Source: Kineothrix sp. MSJ-39 (lineage in GTDB: Bacteria; Bacillota; Clostridia; Lachnospirales; Lachnospiraceae). Taken from it: DNA of 57,226 nt. Under the pieces are notes generated by a model that was not told the DNA's origin, made no database searches, and saw only the letters and a program-made list of their open reading frames with translations. The position numbers and the translations under genes are program-made. Where the stretch lies: assembly GCF_018917935.1 (NCBI RefSeq), contig NZ_JAHLPN010000019.1, forward strand, positions 1 through 57,226, given 5' to 3'. This document shows, piece after piece, positions 8,877-18,100 of this stretch (position 1 is the first letter of the stretch; each line of letters begins with the position of its first letter).

Positions 8877-10148
8877 ATGGATAAAAAACCTTTTGTAACA
8901 AAACAGCAGATCGAAGAGATCACAAAAACATATCCCACACCATTTCATATTTACGATGAGAAGGGGATCAGAGAAAATGCAAAAGCAGTGAAGGAAGCAT
9001 TTTCATGGAATCCGGGATTTAAAGAATATTTTGCGGTAAAAGCAACGCCGAATCCGTTTTTAATTGATATTCTGAGAGAATACGGCTGTGGCTGTGATTG
9101 TTCTTCCATGACAGAACTTATGCTTGCAAATGCGATCGGCTGTGAAGGAAAAGATATCATGTTTTCTTCAAATGATACACCGCCTGCAGAGTTTGCATAT
9201 GCAGCTAAGCTGGGAGCAACGATCAACTTAGATGATTTTACGCATATTGCGTGTCTGGAAGAAACACTTGGTAAGCTGCCGGAAACTATTTCCTGCAGAT
9301 TTAATCCGGGCGGCATTTTCCAGATGAGTAATGGCATCATGGATAATCCGGGCGATTCCAAGTATGGTTTTACAAAGGAGCAGTTATTTGAAGGGTTCCG
9401 TATCTTAAAGGAAAAAGGTGTTAAGAACTTTGGTATTCATGCATTCCTTGCCAGCAACACAGTAACAAATGAGTACTATCCGATACTGGCAAAGCAGTTG
9501 TTTGAACTGGCAGTAGAGCTGCAGAAAGAAACAGGTGCGCATATCTGCTTCATCAATCTGTCCGGTGGTGTTGGAATCCCATATACACCGGATAAAGAGC
9601 CGAATGATATCCGCGTGATCGGCGAAGGTGTGCATAAGGTATATGATGAAGTATTAGGAAAAGCCGGTATGGATGATGTTGCGATCTACACGGAAATGGG
9701 TCGTTTCATGATGGGACCGTATGGTGCACTTGTCACACAGGCGATTCATGAAAAGCATACGTATAAGGAGTACATCGGAGTGGATGCCTGTGCAGTCAAC
9801 CTGATGCGTCCGGCTATGTATGGTGCGTATCATCACATTACAGTACTGGGCAAGGAAAATGAACCTTGTGATCATGTATATGATGTCACAGGTTCTCTGT
9901 GTGAAAATAATGATAAGTTCGCGATCGACAGAAATCTGCCAAAGATCGATATGGGAGATTATCTGGTGATCCACGATACCGGAGCACATGGATTTGCAAT
10001 GGGTTACAATTATAACGGTAAGCTGAAATCAGCAGAGCTCTTGCTGAAAGAGGATGGCAGTGTACAGCTTATCCGTCGTGCGGAAGAGCCAAAAGATTAC
10101 TTTGCAACCTTTGATTGCTTCCCGATTTATAAAAAATTCGGATTTTAA
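8877..10148 (+). CDS. lysA: Diaminopimelate decarboxylase (PLP, fold III)
   Basis: The 423-residue alanine-racemase-fold decarboxylase has the PLP Lys in YFAVKATPNP (about residue 53) and the phosphate-binding glycines in NLSGGVGIPY. The C-terminal catalytic Cys lies in the segment GSLCENNDKF, and the GAHGFAMGYNYNG segment is also present. It decarboxylates meso-DAP to lysine. Pairing with ddh supports this over ornithine or carboxynorspermidine decarboxylase, which share the fold. Confidence 0.88.
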   Translation: MDKKPFVTKQQIEEITKTYPTPFHIYDEKGIRENAKAVKEAFSWNPGFKEYFAVKATPNPFLIDILREYGCGCDCSSMTELMLANAIGCEGKDIMFSSNDTPPAEFAYAAKLGATINLDDFTHIACLEETLGKLPETISCRFNPGGIFQMSNGIMDNPGDSKYGFTKEQLFEGFRILKEKGVKNFGIHAFLASNTVTNEYYPILAKQLFELAVELQKETGAHICFINLSGGVGIPYTPDKEPNDIRVIGEGVHKVYDEVLGKAGMDDVAIYTEMGRFMMGPYGALVTQAIHEKHTYKEYIGVDACAVNLMRPAMYGAYHHITVLGKENEPCDHVYDVTGSLCENNDKFAIDRNLPKIDMGDYLVIHDTGAHGFAMGYNYNGKLKSAELLLKEDGSVQLIRRAEEPKDYFATFDCFPIYKKFGF

Positions 10149-10229
10149 TGATTGAAATACTGAAAGTACAGAATTGCTGTGATTTTCAGATGGGTCTTGA
10201 AAATCTATCGTAGATATGCTAAACTATAA

Positions 10230-10253
10230 TTCGGCTGTTGGAAAACAGCCGAA
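10230..10253 (+). other. Perfect hairpin in the 5' leader of tRNA-Leu
   Basis: A 10-bp perfect inverted repeat, TTCGGCTGTT / AACAGCCGAA, encloses the tetraloop GGAA and is not followed by a T run. It lies 5 nt before the tRNA and directly after a TATAAT (10225-10230), so it would be at or near the transcript 5' end. Confidence 0.7.
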
Positions 10254-10258
10254 GATAA

Positions 10259-10341
10259 GCCGGTGTGTCGGAATGGCAGACGATGCAGACTCAAAATCTG
10301 TTGGGTGTACGCCCGTGCGGGTTCAAGTCCCGCCACCGGCA
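10259..10341 (+). tRNA. tRNA-Leu (anticodon CAA)
   Basis: The acceptor arms GCCGGTG (10259-10265) and CACCGGC (10334-10340) pair perfectly. The anticodon loop CTCAAAA gives anticodon CAA. A class-II long variable arm (GGGTGTACGCCC) and the T arm GCGGG-TTCAAGT-CCCGC are clear. The discriminator is A. The CCA end is not encoded. Confidence 0.97.
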
Positions 10342-10384
10342 GTAAATGTATCACATCTGTAGGATATGATAATTTAAGAAAAAG

Positions 10385-10413
10385 CCTCGCTTCGTTTCGA
10401 AGCGAGGTTTTTT
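10385..10413. terminator. Bidirectional terminator between tRNA-Leu and the chemoreceptor gene
   Basis: CCTCGCTTCG / CGAAGCGAGG with a TTT loop is flanked by an A run on the left and a T run on the right, so it can stop transcripts from both sides. Confidence 0.88.
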
Positions 10414-10430
10414 GTTGCCTTTTCTATTGT

Positions 10431-12512
10431 TTATTCCAAATGTTCTTTTACATAATCCCGGATGAAGAAGTTGTCCTCAGGCATCTGACAGCCTACAATG
10501 TACAGCCCTTCGTTGTCTGAGCAGCGGATCGTATGTCCTTCTACAATATCATGCTTTGGCAGATCAAAATCATGGATCTTGACAGAAACAGTGATATCTT
10601 TATGCTTTGCAAAGTAATCATCATGTGTCAGGAAAGCGAAACCGTTGGCACTGATGTTATCCAGCTGCCCTTCGATCACTTTGTCTTTCCCTATGACTGT
10701 AATACTGCAGCGGTTCGTCAGATCCATACGTGGATATTTCCGGCGGTTGTTGATCTTCGGACGGGATTCAATCTGGATCGTATAAGCGGCGCTGTCTTTT
10801 CCGGCAGATGGAGTAAGTTTTGCGCGGTTCCAGCAATACAGGACATTACCAACCGTTACCTGCAGCTTACACTCAGCAGGATCCGATAACTGTACGGATG
10901 CAGGAAGGGAGACCGTCAAAGTATTATCGTTCTGTGCGATGATCTCGCCGTGGTAACTTGTGTGATCACCAAGGAACACGGTCAGCTTCATCCCCGGCTT
11001 GATATCCTCTGTTCCCATGAAACCGCCAATACCGAGCTCACACATCAGTGCTTCGATCACCTTTTCGATGGAATCAATATTTTCGGCCGATTCTGTGTAT
11101 TTGCTCACCATACGATTGCTGATCTCATTCGAATCGGCAATACGGTCTGTCATGTCGGATACAATATGTGTAACCTGCTTTAGGTTGTTGACCAGATGCA
11201 GGTTGGAGGTTTCGACCTCCTTCATGGCAGTGTCGATCACCTGAATGTTGTCACCAAGCTGTTCTGCATCGGAAGCGATCTGCGTGATGTTATGACCGGC
11301 AAGTGTAACTTTGTCAAGGGTGAGCTGAATAAGTTTTAAGGTTTCTTCCATAGCGGCTGTCATCTTGTCGGAAGTTTCTTCCAGATGCGTAAGAGCCTGC
11401 CAGATCTGACCGGAGGAAGTTTTGGTTTCATTACTTAAAGAACGAATCTGGTCTGCAACAACAGCAAATCCACGTCCTGCATCACCGGCTCTGGCGGCTT
11501 CGATCGAAGCATTCAGTGCCAGAAGATTGGTCTGGTTAGAAATATTTTCAATCGTTCCGGTTTCTTTCTTTACCATTGCAAAATCATCTTTAAAGTTCTG
11601 CAGAGTCTGTTCGATCTCACCGGAAAGCTGTGCCATTGTATTGGTGGTGGCAACGAGATTTTCCAAATCTGTAGAGCTGACCTGTGCATGCTTTTCGGAA
11701 GTAGCGGTCAGAGTTACCATCTGCTCGATCATGTCTGCCACATGATTGACCTGGGAACGGATATCCGTTGTCATATCGTTGGAAGAATTGGTGCTGTCCT
11801 GCAGCACAACATTATTATCCTGCAGCTTGTGCAGACTGTTTACAACGATGCTGGCTCCATGTGTATTTTCGGAGGCAAGTTCACGTACGACAGTGATACC
11901 GTCCATGATCGAGTTACATGCCTGTTTGACCTGTTCGACAGTCGTGATCACGCGTTTCAGATCTGCTTTGATGCTGTCTGTCATGGCACCGTCCGATTCG
12001 TTCAGATGCTTGATGGACATGACATAGCAGATATAGCACAGAACGATACAGGAAAACTCTAACTGATAATCTTTCATATTGGTGGCGGAATTATAACCGA
12101 TCATGATCCGGTAAGCTGCGCTTCCTATGATGATCAGAGAGTTTGCAATACCACAGGTAACCATAAATTTCTTGTTTTTATACAAAACCAGAAGGCTTGT
12201 TACCGGAAGAATATAGGTAAACGCGATCGGAGATTCCGTCGTACTGACAACGTAGGTATAAAAGATACCATAGCCGATGACCAGATTGTATTTGTAAAGC
12301 TCTGTTGTAAAACCTTTGACCCGCAGCAGGATCTCTCCGATGAGGATCGGAAGCCAGCAGAGCAGCAGGAAAACAAAATAGTAAGGGGTAGTCCGCAGCC
12401 CGTTTGCAACATCGCTTCCATAGTTGGCGGAAAGCAGGATAGCAAAGACCAGCCAGATCTTACGTGCCCTCCGGTTGGCTTTTTCCTTAAAAACAGATTC
12501 ATCGTAATTCAT
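10431..12512 (-). CDS. Membrane chemoreceptor (MCP) with C-terminal PilZ domain
   Basis: The 693-residue protein starts with about six hydrophobic segments and no large extracellular sensor (residues ~15-180). A methyl-accepting signalling coiled coil follows, with the conserved hairpin tip [15 protein letters not shown] and [12 protein letters not shown]. The C terminus (about 520-693) is YcgR/PilZ-like: R591xxxR595 in RRKYPR, and N619xSxxG624 in NISANG, the two c-di-GMP contact motifs. The start at 12512 has GGAGG in front, lies inside the end of the esterase gene (14-nt overlap) and implies translational coupling. The 24-residue longer start at 12581 lacks a site. The fusion implies that the cell's c-di-GMP level feeds into chemotaxis; this is inferred from the domains. 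Confidence 0.9.
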   Translation of the reverse strand: MNYDESVFKEKANRRARKIWLVFAILLSANYGSDVANGLRTTPYYFVFLLLCWLPILIGEILLRVKGFTTELYKYNLVIGYGIFYTYVVSTTESPIAFTYILPVTSLLVLYKNKKFMVTCGIANSLIIIGSAAYRIMIGYNSATNMKDYQLEFSCIVLCYICYVMSIKHLNESDGAMTDSIKADLKRVITTVEQVKQACNSIMDGITVVRELASENTHGASIVVNSLHKLQDNNVVLQDSTNSSNDMTTDIRSQVNHVADMIEQMVTLTATSEKHAQVSSTDLENLVATTNTMAQLSGEIEQTLQNFKDDFAMVKKETGTIENISNQTNLLALNASIEAARAGDAGRGFAVVADQIRSLSNETKTSSGQIWQALTHLEETSDKMTAAMEETLKLIQLTLDKVTLAGHNITQIASDAEQLGDNIQVIDTAMKEVETSNLHLVNNLKQVTHIVSDMTDRIADSNEISNRMVSKYTESAENIDSIEKVIEALMCELGIGGFMGTEDIKPGMKLTVFLGDHTSYHGEIIAQNDNTLTVSLPASVQLSDPAECKLQVTVGNVLYCWNRAKLTPSAGKDSAAYTIQIESRPKINNRRKYPRMDLTNRCSITVIGKDKVIEGQLDNISANGFAFLTHDDYFAKHKDITVSVKIHDFDLPKHDIVEGHTIRCSDNEGLYIVGCQMPEDNFFIRDYVKEHLE

Positions 12513-13422
12513 AGGTACCTCCATGTTGTGTGGCAGACAATTTCTTGAAATAGTCTGAAATGGCTTTGATCGTTTCGTCACTTTCCTTTAAATCCGGTTC
12601 AAAGACGGAAAATGCATGTGTCAGTTCTTTCTTCTTCGGAAAGTTCAGTAAGCTGTGGGTAACACCCTGACGGACCATTGCCTTTTCATACTGCATGGTA
12701 TAATGCTGCAGATTGTCATTTTCGCTTGTGACAAGAAAGCAGGGCGGAAGTGCTTTCAGGATATCCGGATGTTCCGGATTGACATAGGGAGCGAAGGCTC
12801 CTTTTTTATAGCCCTTTCCATATAAATAGGAAGGCAGGAAAAGTCCTATCTTGTCCCGTTTATTGGTGTAAAACATACCACTGATCAGCCCAAGTGCCTG
12901 TATAGGAAGGACAGATGGAGTTACATGCGCAGCAGCAGCTACTTTTTGGCTGTTCTGCATTGATGCACAATAAGTCAACAGGCATGCACCGCCACTGTCA
13001 CCGACTGCATAGATCTGCTGCGAAAGTCCTCTTTTGGCAAGATCCTTTCGTATATATTCCATAGCAAGAAAAACATCGTTGCACTGGTCAAAAAACAAAC
13101 AGTCGGGAACGAGTCTGTACTCAATGCTGTAAACCAGATAGCCCAGCTTACTGAGCTTGGCACAGAAGTAACGGTTAAACTCCTTGCAGCCAAGTAACAG
13201 TCCACCGCCGTGCACGTTCAAGATCACGGGAAGTTTCTGATCCGCTGCAGCTTCGGGCAGATACAGATCAAGCCTGTGAGCCGTCAGCCCGTCTTCTGCA
13301 TAAGGGATATCCCGCAGCTCGGTAACACCGCTGCAAAGCGTGTATTTTTTATCACGCGCCGGGAGAGATTTCTGAAAATCTGCCCGTTGTTTATAAAAAG
13401 CCTGTTTCATAAATTGACTCAT
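12499..13422 (-). CDS. Alpha/beta hydrolase (HSL/esterase family)
   Basis: The 307-residue protein has the oxyanion motif VHGGGLLLG (about 68-76), the nucleophile Ser in GDSGG (about 138-142), and candidate Asp in ENDN and His in LTHAFSV for the triad. This is the hormone-sensitive-lipase esterase group, which hydrolyses short acyl esters; the substrate is unknown. Its end overlaps the chemoreceptor start, so the pair is one transcript. The upstream region has a 14-bp perfect palindrome (13469-13482) around a minus-strand TATAAT. Confidence 0.85.
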   Translation of the reverse strand: MSQFMKQAFYKQRADFQKSLPARDKKYTLCSGVTELRDIPYAEDGLTAHRLDLYLPEAAADQKLPVILNVHGGGLLLGCKEFNRYFCAKLSKLGYLVYSIEYRLVPDCLFFDQCNDVFLAMEYIRKDLAKRGLSQQIYAVGDSGGACLLTYCASMQNSQKVAAAAHVTPSVLPIQALGLISGMFYTNKRDKIGLFLPSYLYGKGYKKGAFAPYVNPEHPDILKALPPCFLVTSENDNLQHYTMQYEKAMVRQGVTHSLLNFPKKKELTHAFSVFEPDLKESDETIKAISDYFKKLSATQHGGTYELR

Positions 13423-13519
13423 GTTGCAAAAACCTCATTTTATATGCTGATAAGCAAAATCATGCCTACCTATTATAATAGGCTATTTCTCGACGGTATT
13501 CAACAAATTTTTTAGGCAA

Positions 13520-13548
13520 TGGAAAGAATCCGGAAAATCGAGTATAAT
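13520..13548 (+). promoter_or_regulatory. Candidate promoter of the cysteine-rich protein gene
   Basis: TATAAT (13543-13548) lies 17 nt downstream of TGGAAA (13520-13525). The -35 box is imperfect. The predicted leader is about 65 nt. Confidence 0.5.
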
Positions 13549-13621
13549 AACATTATATATGGCATGAAATATAATGTGCCCGTGAACGAAAAAATAAGGG
13601 AAAACAAAGGAGAAATGAAAA

Positions 13622-14023
13622 ATGAACAAACATATAGAAGAAGCAATGACAATCAGAAATGAACAACCGATGGTATGCAACTGCGCGCAGACGATCATGC
13701 GGGTGTATGCAAAGGAACTGGGACTGTCGCCGGAGCAGGCGGAAAAGCTGGGCAGCAACTTTGGCGGCGGTATGAAATGCGGCGGAACATGCGGCGTGAT
13801 TACAAGCGGACTTTTGGTGCTTGGAGGCAAAGGAATCGAATCCCCTGCTAAAATTGGGGAATTCCGCCGGCGGATTGCAGAAAATCATGACGGCATGACG
13901 GACTGCAAGCTGCTTTTAAAGGCAAATGCAGAGCGCGGCGGCAACAAAAAAGAGCACTGCGATGGTATGATCCGGGAAGCGATTACGCTGATCGACGAAC
14001 TTGTAGGTGAATCAGAAAAGTAG
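13622..14023 (+). CDS. C_GCAxxG_C_C-type cysteine-rich protein, putative redox
   Basis: The 133-residue protein has Cys at 19, 21, 53, 57, 95 and 113. The core is close to the family pattern: an N-terminal CNCAQTI, then GGGMKCGGTCGVITSGLL, then single Cys residues. Members of this family are often near redox or electron-transfer genes; the reaction is unknown. AAAGGAG precedes the ATG. The 3' end overlaps the convergent MATE gene by 41 nt. Confidence 0.8.
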   Translation: MNKHIEEAMTIRNEQPMVCNCAQTIMRVYAKELGLSPEQAEKLGSNFGGGMKCGGTCGVITSGLLVLGGKGIESPAKIGEFRRRIAENHDGMTDCKLLLKANAERGGNKKEHCDGMIREAITLIDELVGESEK

Positions 14024-15335
14024 CGGCCAGCATCAGAACAGACGTAACGATCCAGGACAGAGGCCAGACAAAAAACAGGCTTTCCAGTGTCTTTGTATGC
14101 GGAAAAACAAACAGAACCCAGAGGATCCGTAGAAGACAGGTGCCAAGGATCGTCAGAGCAGCAGGAAGGGAGGAATGTCCCAGTCCACGCAGAAAACCTG
14201 CGGGTGTTTCATACAGGCTGCACATTGGTTCCACGCTCAGAATACAGAGGATCCGTACACAGGCAGAAGCGATTACATCGGGATCGCCTGAAAAGAGGCT
14301 GCTTGCCTGTCCGCGGAATAGGGTAAGAGGTATTGTGATCAGTCCGCTGAACAGAATCGAACATAGCAGACAGTAGAGCAATACTTTTTTAGCTCTGTCG
14401 GGCAGTCCGGCAGCATGATTCTGGCTGGTAAAGGTGGTAGCAGTCTGACCGAAGGCAGTGATTACATAGTAACCAAAATATTCGAAGTTCATGGCGATGG
14501 CATTACCGGCAGTCACAACAGCACCGAAACGGTTGATGGAGGCCTGTAAAAAAATATTGGCGAAGCAGAAAACAGCACCCTGCAAAGCCGCCGGGATACC
14601 GACTGCGAGAATAGCGCGGATGTCAGCCAGCTGCAGACGAAGTGCGGAAAACTGCAAATGAAATTCATCCGGTTCTTTGGTCAGCAGAAAGAGCAGACTG
14701 CAGGCTGCAAATAAATTGGCCAGGTCTGTTGCGATTGCAACACCCGCAACCCCCATATGGAAAAAGATCACAAAGATCAGATTCAGAATCACGTTTAACA
14801 GACCGGACAGCGCGAGGATCCAAAAGGGACGACGGCTGTCTCCTCTGGCACGCAGAATGGCAGCAGCAAAATCATAGATGAGTAAAAACGGATAACCAAG
14901 GTAATAAAGCTGCAGATACAGCGTGGCATCTTTCAAAATATCCGCAGGCGTATGGATCAGCAAAAGAACAGAGCGTGCACTGACAATGCCCGGAAGCAGT
15001 CCAATCATACCGATCAGGACAGAGAGCAGGATGGCGGTATGGACAGCATGTCTGATTCCGTCAGATCTGCCAAGACCGATCTGGCGCGCGATCAGAACAT
15101 TCACACCAACAGAAAGCCCGGCGGACAGACTGACTAAAAGGGCAACCAGTTCTCCGTTGGTTCCCACGGCGGCAAGTGCTCCCGCGGATGCAAAATGACC
15201 GACAACAGCTGTATCGGCCGCATTGAATAATTGCTGCAGCATACTGCTGAGAGCGATGGGGATGGCAAATTGTATCAGTTTATATAATAAGGGACCATGT
15301 AACATATCAATCTCTTTGTTTTCAGAAATGCTCAT
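13983..15335 (-). CDS. MATE family multidrug/cation antiporter (first copy)
   Basis: The 450-residue, 12-helix membrane protein has the MATE N-terminal signature QLFNAADTAVVGHFASAGAL and repeats the paired-domain layout in the second half. It exports drugs or metabolites in exchange for Na+ or H+. It is transcribed divergently from the LysR gene and is clearly paralogous to the MATE gene at 16355, so the regulator probably controls one or both. Confidence 0.92.
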   Translation of the reverse strand: MSISENKEIDMLHGPLLYKLIQFAIPIALSSMLQQLFNAADTAVVGHFASAGALAAVGTNGELVALLVSLSAGLSVGVNVLIARQIGLGRSDGIRHAVHTAILLSVLIGMIGLLPGIVSARSVLLLIHTPADILKDATLYLQLYYLGYPFLLIYDFAAAILRARGDSRRPFWILALSGLLNVILNLIFVIFFHMGVAGVAIATDLANLFAACSLLFLLTKEPDEFHLQFSALRLQLADIRAILAVGIPAALQGAVFCFANIFLQASINRFGAVVTAGNAIAMNFEYFGYYVITAFGQTATTFTSQNHAAGLPDRAKKVLLYCLLCSILFSGLITIPLTLFRGQASSLFSGDPDVIASACVRILCILSVEPMCSLYETPAGFLRGLGHSSLPAALTILGTCLLRILWVLFVFPHTKTLESLFFVWPLSWIVTSVLMLAATFLIHLQVRRSA

Positions 15336-15429
15336 TCTTGTACACCTTCCTTTCCTGTGCTAGAATACCTTGTGCAGAACTATTTGAAAAGCGAATATAT
15401 GGCATAGATAATATGAGGAATTGTAATAT

Positions 15430-16305
15430 ATGATCGAGGCGAATTTACAAAAATACATAGCTTTTGTCAAAACAGTGGAGCTGGGCAGCCTGTCAAAGGC
15501 TGCGCAGGCACTTTCCTATTCGCAGTCCGGAATCAGCCGTATGCTGCAGGATCTGGAACGGGAATGGAACATTACCCTGCTGGAACGGGACCGAGCGGGT
15601 GTCCGCCTGACTTCCGATGGCATGCGGCTTCTTCCTTATGCCCAGCAGCTTTGCCGAGAGTATTATAAGATGCAGGAGCAGATCGATCAGATCAGTGGGC
15701 TGAAAAGTGGGCTGATCCGTATCGGTACATTTTCCAGTGTGGCAACACACTGGCTGCCCAAAATGATCGGAAGTTTTCAGGCAGAATATCCGGGGATCGA
15801 TTATGAACTGCTTTTAGGGGATTATTCGGAGATCGAGCAGTGGATCGCAGAGGGACGTGTGGATTGCGGTTTTTTACGTCTGCCAACCAGAAAGGAGTTT
15901 GTGAGTATGCATCTGGCGGCAGATGAGCAGATGGTTGTATTGCCGAAAGCACATCCGCTGGCGGCTGTGGAACGTTTTCCGGTAAAGGCACTGGACGGTG
16001 CAGAATTTATGCTGCTGCAGAAGGGCGGCGATGATGATGTATCCGTGCTGTTACAGGAAAATGGACTTAAACCTCATATTAAGTTTACAACATGGGATGA
16101 TTATGCGATTATGTCTATGGTAGAGCAGGGATTCGGCATCAGCATTCTGCCACGCCTGATCCTGCAGCGGATCCCTTACGATATCTGTATCAAACCACTG
16201 GATCAGCCGATTTACCGGCAGATCGGGATCGCCATGCGAAGTGAAAATGTTTCTGCTGCCATGCAGAAATTTTTGCAATATGTTACGGTACCGGAAGTAA
16301 AATAA
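15430..16305 (+). CDS. LysR-family transcriptional regulator
   Basis: The 291-residue protein has an N-terminal winged helix (LGSLSKAAQALSYSQSGISR, about residues 19-38) and a periplasmic-binding-like effector domain (about 90-290). It sits between two MATE genes, divergent from one and 49 nt before the other. This is the usual place for a regulator that responds to the transported compound. The effector cannot be read from the sequence. Confidence 0.92.
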   Translation: MIEANLQKYIAFVKTVELGSLSKAAQALSYSQSGISRMLQDLEREWNITLLERDRAGVRLTSDGMRLLPYAQQLCREYYKMQEQIDQISGLKSGLIRIGTFSSVATHWLPKMIGSFQAEYPGIDYELLLGDYSEIEQWIAEGRVDCGFLRLPTRKEFVSMHLAADEQMVVLPKAHPLAAVERFPVKALDGAEFMLLQKGGDDDVSVLLQENGLKPHIKFTTWDDYAIMSMVEQGFGISILPRLILQRIPYDICIKPLDQPIYRQIGIAMRSENVSAAMQKFLQYVTVPEVK

Positions 16306-16354
16306 GAAATTTCCGATATTCCGATATACAGAGAGAGAAAGGATAGAAGATCTC

Positions 16355-17719
16355 ATGCAGAAAGAGAAGAAATCCAATTCCATGGATATGATCCACGGAA
16401 GTCTTTGGAATAAAATATTATTATTTGCACTGCCACTGGCAGCAAGCAGTATTTTGCAGCAGTTGTTTAATTCGGTAGACACCGCGGTGGTCGGACGGTT
16501 TGCCAGCAGTCAGGCACTGGCAGCAGTCGGCAGCAACAGCTCCCTGATCTCTTTAATGATCAATTTATTTCTGGGGGTATCGCTGGGCTCCAATGTTGTG
16601 ATCGCACATTATATCGGGCAGGGATCTGAGAAAAATATTAAGGCAGCAGTCCACACGGCGATGCTTGTAGCGGTTTTGTGCGGCTTTTTTGTGCTCCTGC
16701 TCGGGCAGGTGATCGCAAGACCGGTATTGCTTCTGATGGGAACGCCGGAGGATGTGATCGATCTGGCAGTATTATATCTGCGGATCTATCTGCTTGGTAT
16801 GCCCTGCATCATGCTTTATGATTTTGGGGCATCTATCCTGCGAAGTACAGGGGACAGTAAAAGACCTTTGTATGCGCTGATCGCAGCGGGCATTATCAAT
16901 ACGATCCTCAATCTGATACTGGTCATCGGCTTTGGGCTGGGTGTTTCCGGTGTTGCCATTGCAACAGTCATCTCCAATATGGTCAGTGCAGGGATCGTGT
17001 TATCCATTCTGCTGCATGAAAAAGAGCCGATCAGAGTAGAATTGAAACAACTCAGTATTGTACCAAAGGAACTGAAGAAAATTCTGGTGATCGGTATTCC
17101 GGCGGGACTGCAGGGAATGATGTTTTCCATTGCCAATGTCTGTATCCAGAGTGCGATCAACAGCTTTGGCTCTAATGCGATAGCGGGAAGTGCCGCTGCA
17201 CTGAACTTCGAATTTTTCGCGTATTTTATTGTCAATGCATTTGCACAGACGACCGTTACCTTCACGAGCCAGAATTACGGAGCGGGAGAAGTGGACAGAT
17301 GTAAAAAGATATTCCGGTTGAATATGGTGTTTTCCCTTCTGTTCTGCGGTATGCTTTCTGCAATTTTTGTACTGGGCAGAGGATTTTTCCTGCGGCTGTA
17401 TACAACCGATGAAGCGGTACTGGTATTTGCAGCGCAGCGACTTCTGATCGCAACGACACTGGAGCTTCTGACCTCCACCTATGAGATCAGCGCAGGTGCC
17501 ATGCGCGGACTGGGACATTCCCTGCTTCCGGCGATCATTACCTGTGTCGGCTCCTGTCTGCTCAGGCTTGTATGGATCGCGACAGCGTGTCGGATGGTGC
17601 ATGATTTCCGTGTGCTGATGATCATTTATCCGATCTCGTGGATCATCACGGGAACAGCTATGCTGACAGCTTATTTCTGTATCCGTAAAAAATGCTTTAA
17701 AAGCCTTGGCAGGTTTTGA
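16355..17719 (+). CDS. MATE family multidrug/cation antiporter (second copy)
   Basis: The 454-residue protein has about 12 transmembrane helices and the signature QLFNSVDTAVVGRFASSQAL near residue 36. It is aligned throughout with the first MATE protein. It follows the LysR gene on the same strand. Its stop codon (17717-17719) falls inside the -35 box of the next promoter. Confidence 0.92.
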   Translation: MQKEKKSNSMDMIHGSLWNKILLFALPLAASSILQQLFNSVDTAVVGRFASSQALAAVGSNSSLISLMINLFLGVSLGSNVVIAHYIGQGSEKNIKAAVHTAMLVAVLCGFFVLLLGQVIARPVLLLMGTPEDVIDLAVLYLRIYLLGMPCIMLYDFGASILRSTGDSKRPLYALIAAGIINTILNLILVIGFGLGVSGVAIATVISNMVSAGIVLSILLHEKEPIRVELKQLSIVPKELKKILVIGIPAGLQGMMFSIANVCIQSAINSFGSNAIAGSAAALNFEFFAYFIVNAFAQTTVTFTSQNYGAGEVDRCKKIFRLNMVFSLLFCGMLSAIFVLGRGFFLRLYTTDEAVLVFAAQRLLIATTLELLTSTYEISAGAMRGLGHSLLPAIITCVGSCLLRLVWIATACRMVHDFRVLMIIYPISWIITGTAMLTAYFCIRKKCFKSLGRF

Positions 17720-17744
17720 CGTATGTAGGCAGGTTTGTTATAAT
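17716..17744 (+). promoter_or_regulatory. Promoter of the zinc-finger/polA operon
   Basis: TTGACG (17716-17721), a 17-nt spacer and TATAAT (17739-17744) make a near-consensus promoter. It overlaps the end of the MATE gene and leaves a leader of only about 10 nt before the ATG at 17761. Confidence 0.8.
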
Positions 17745-17760
17745 AAAAACTGGTGATTTT

Positions 17761-18081
17761 ATGGACTGTAAAGAAACAGAACGAAGAATATCCCGCTTTC
17801 TGGCAAATGATCTGACAGGGCGGGAACTCATACAATTTATAGAGCATGTGGAAGGCTGTGAATCCTGCAAGGAGGAGCTGACGATCCAGTATCTTTCTTC
17901 TGAGGGTATTGCGCGCTTGGAGGAAGGAAAAACTTTTGATCTTGACCGGGAACTGACGGAATATATGCATACGACGGTCAGGAAGTACAAGCTGCGCCGA
18001 AAGATTCGGTTTGGCATATTAGTACTGGAAATTCTGGCAATACTGATCATTGCAGGTGTGTTTGCCTACGCATTACTTTGA
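17761..18081 (+). CDS. Zf-HC2-like single-pass membrane protein
   Basis: The 106-residue protein has Cys3, His29, Cys33 and Cys36 (HVEGCESC), the arrangement of the zinc-binding HxxxCxxC fold of anti-sigma factors. One transmembrane helix follows at about 84-105, with a cytoplasmic N terminus. No sigma factor gene is adjacent. Start 17761 is chosen because the longer frame runs back through the promoter. polA begins 19 nt after its stop. The role is unknown; a redox or anti-sigma type sensor is only a family-based guess. Confidence 0.7.
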   Translation: MDCKETERRISRFLANDLTGRELIQFIEHVEGCESCKEELTIQYLSSEGIARLEEGKTFDLDRELTEYMHTTVRKYKLRRKIRFGILVLEILAILIIAGVFAYALL

Positions 18082-18100
18082 AAGAAGCAAGAGGGTATTT

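Noticed and set aside
10263-10520. Plus-strand frame across tRNA-Leu and its terminator
   Set aside because: It covers a clear tRNA and a bidirectional terminator, and its end overlaps the chemoreceptor gene.
13469-13482. 14-bp palindrome CCTATTATAATAGG as an operator for the esterase gene
   Set aside because: It is AT-rich and coincides with a minus-strand TATAAT; symmetry may be fortuitous, and no matching -35 box was found at normal spacing.
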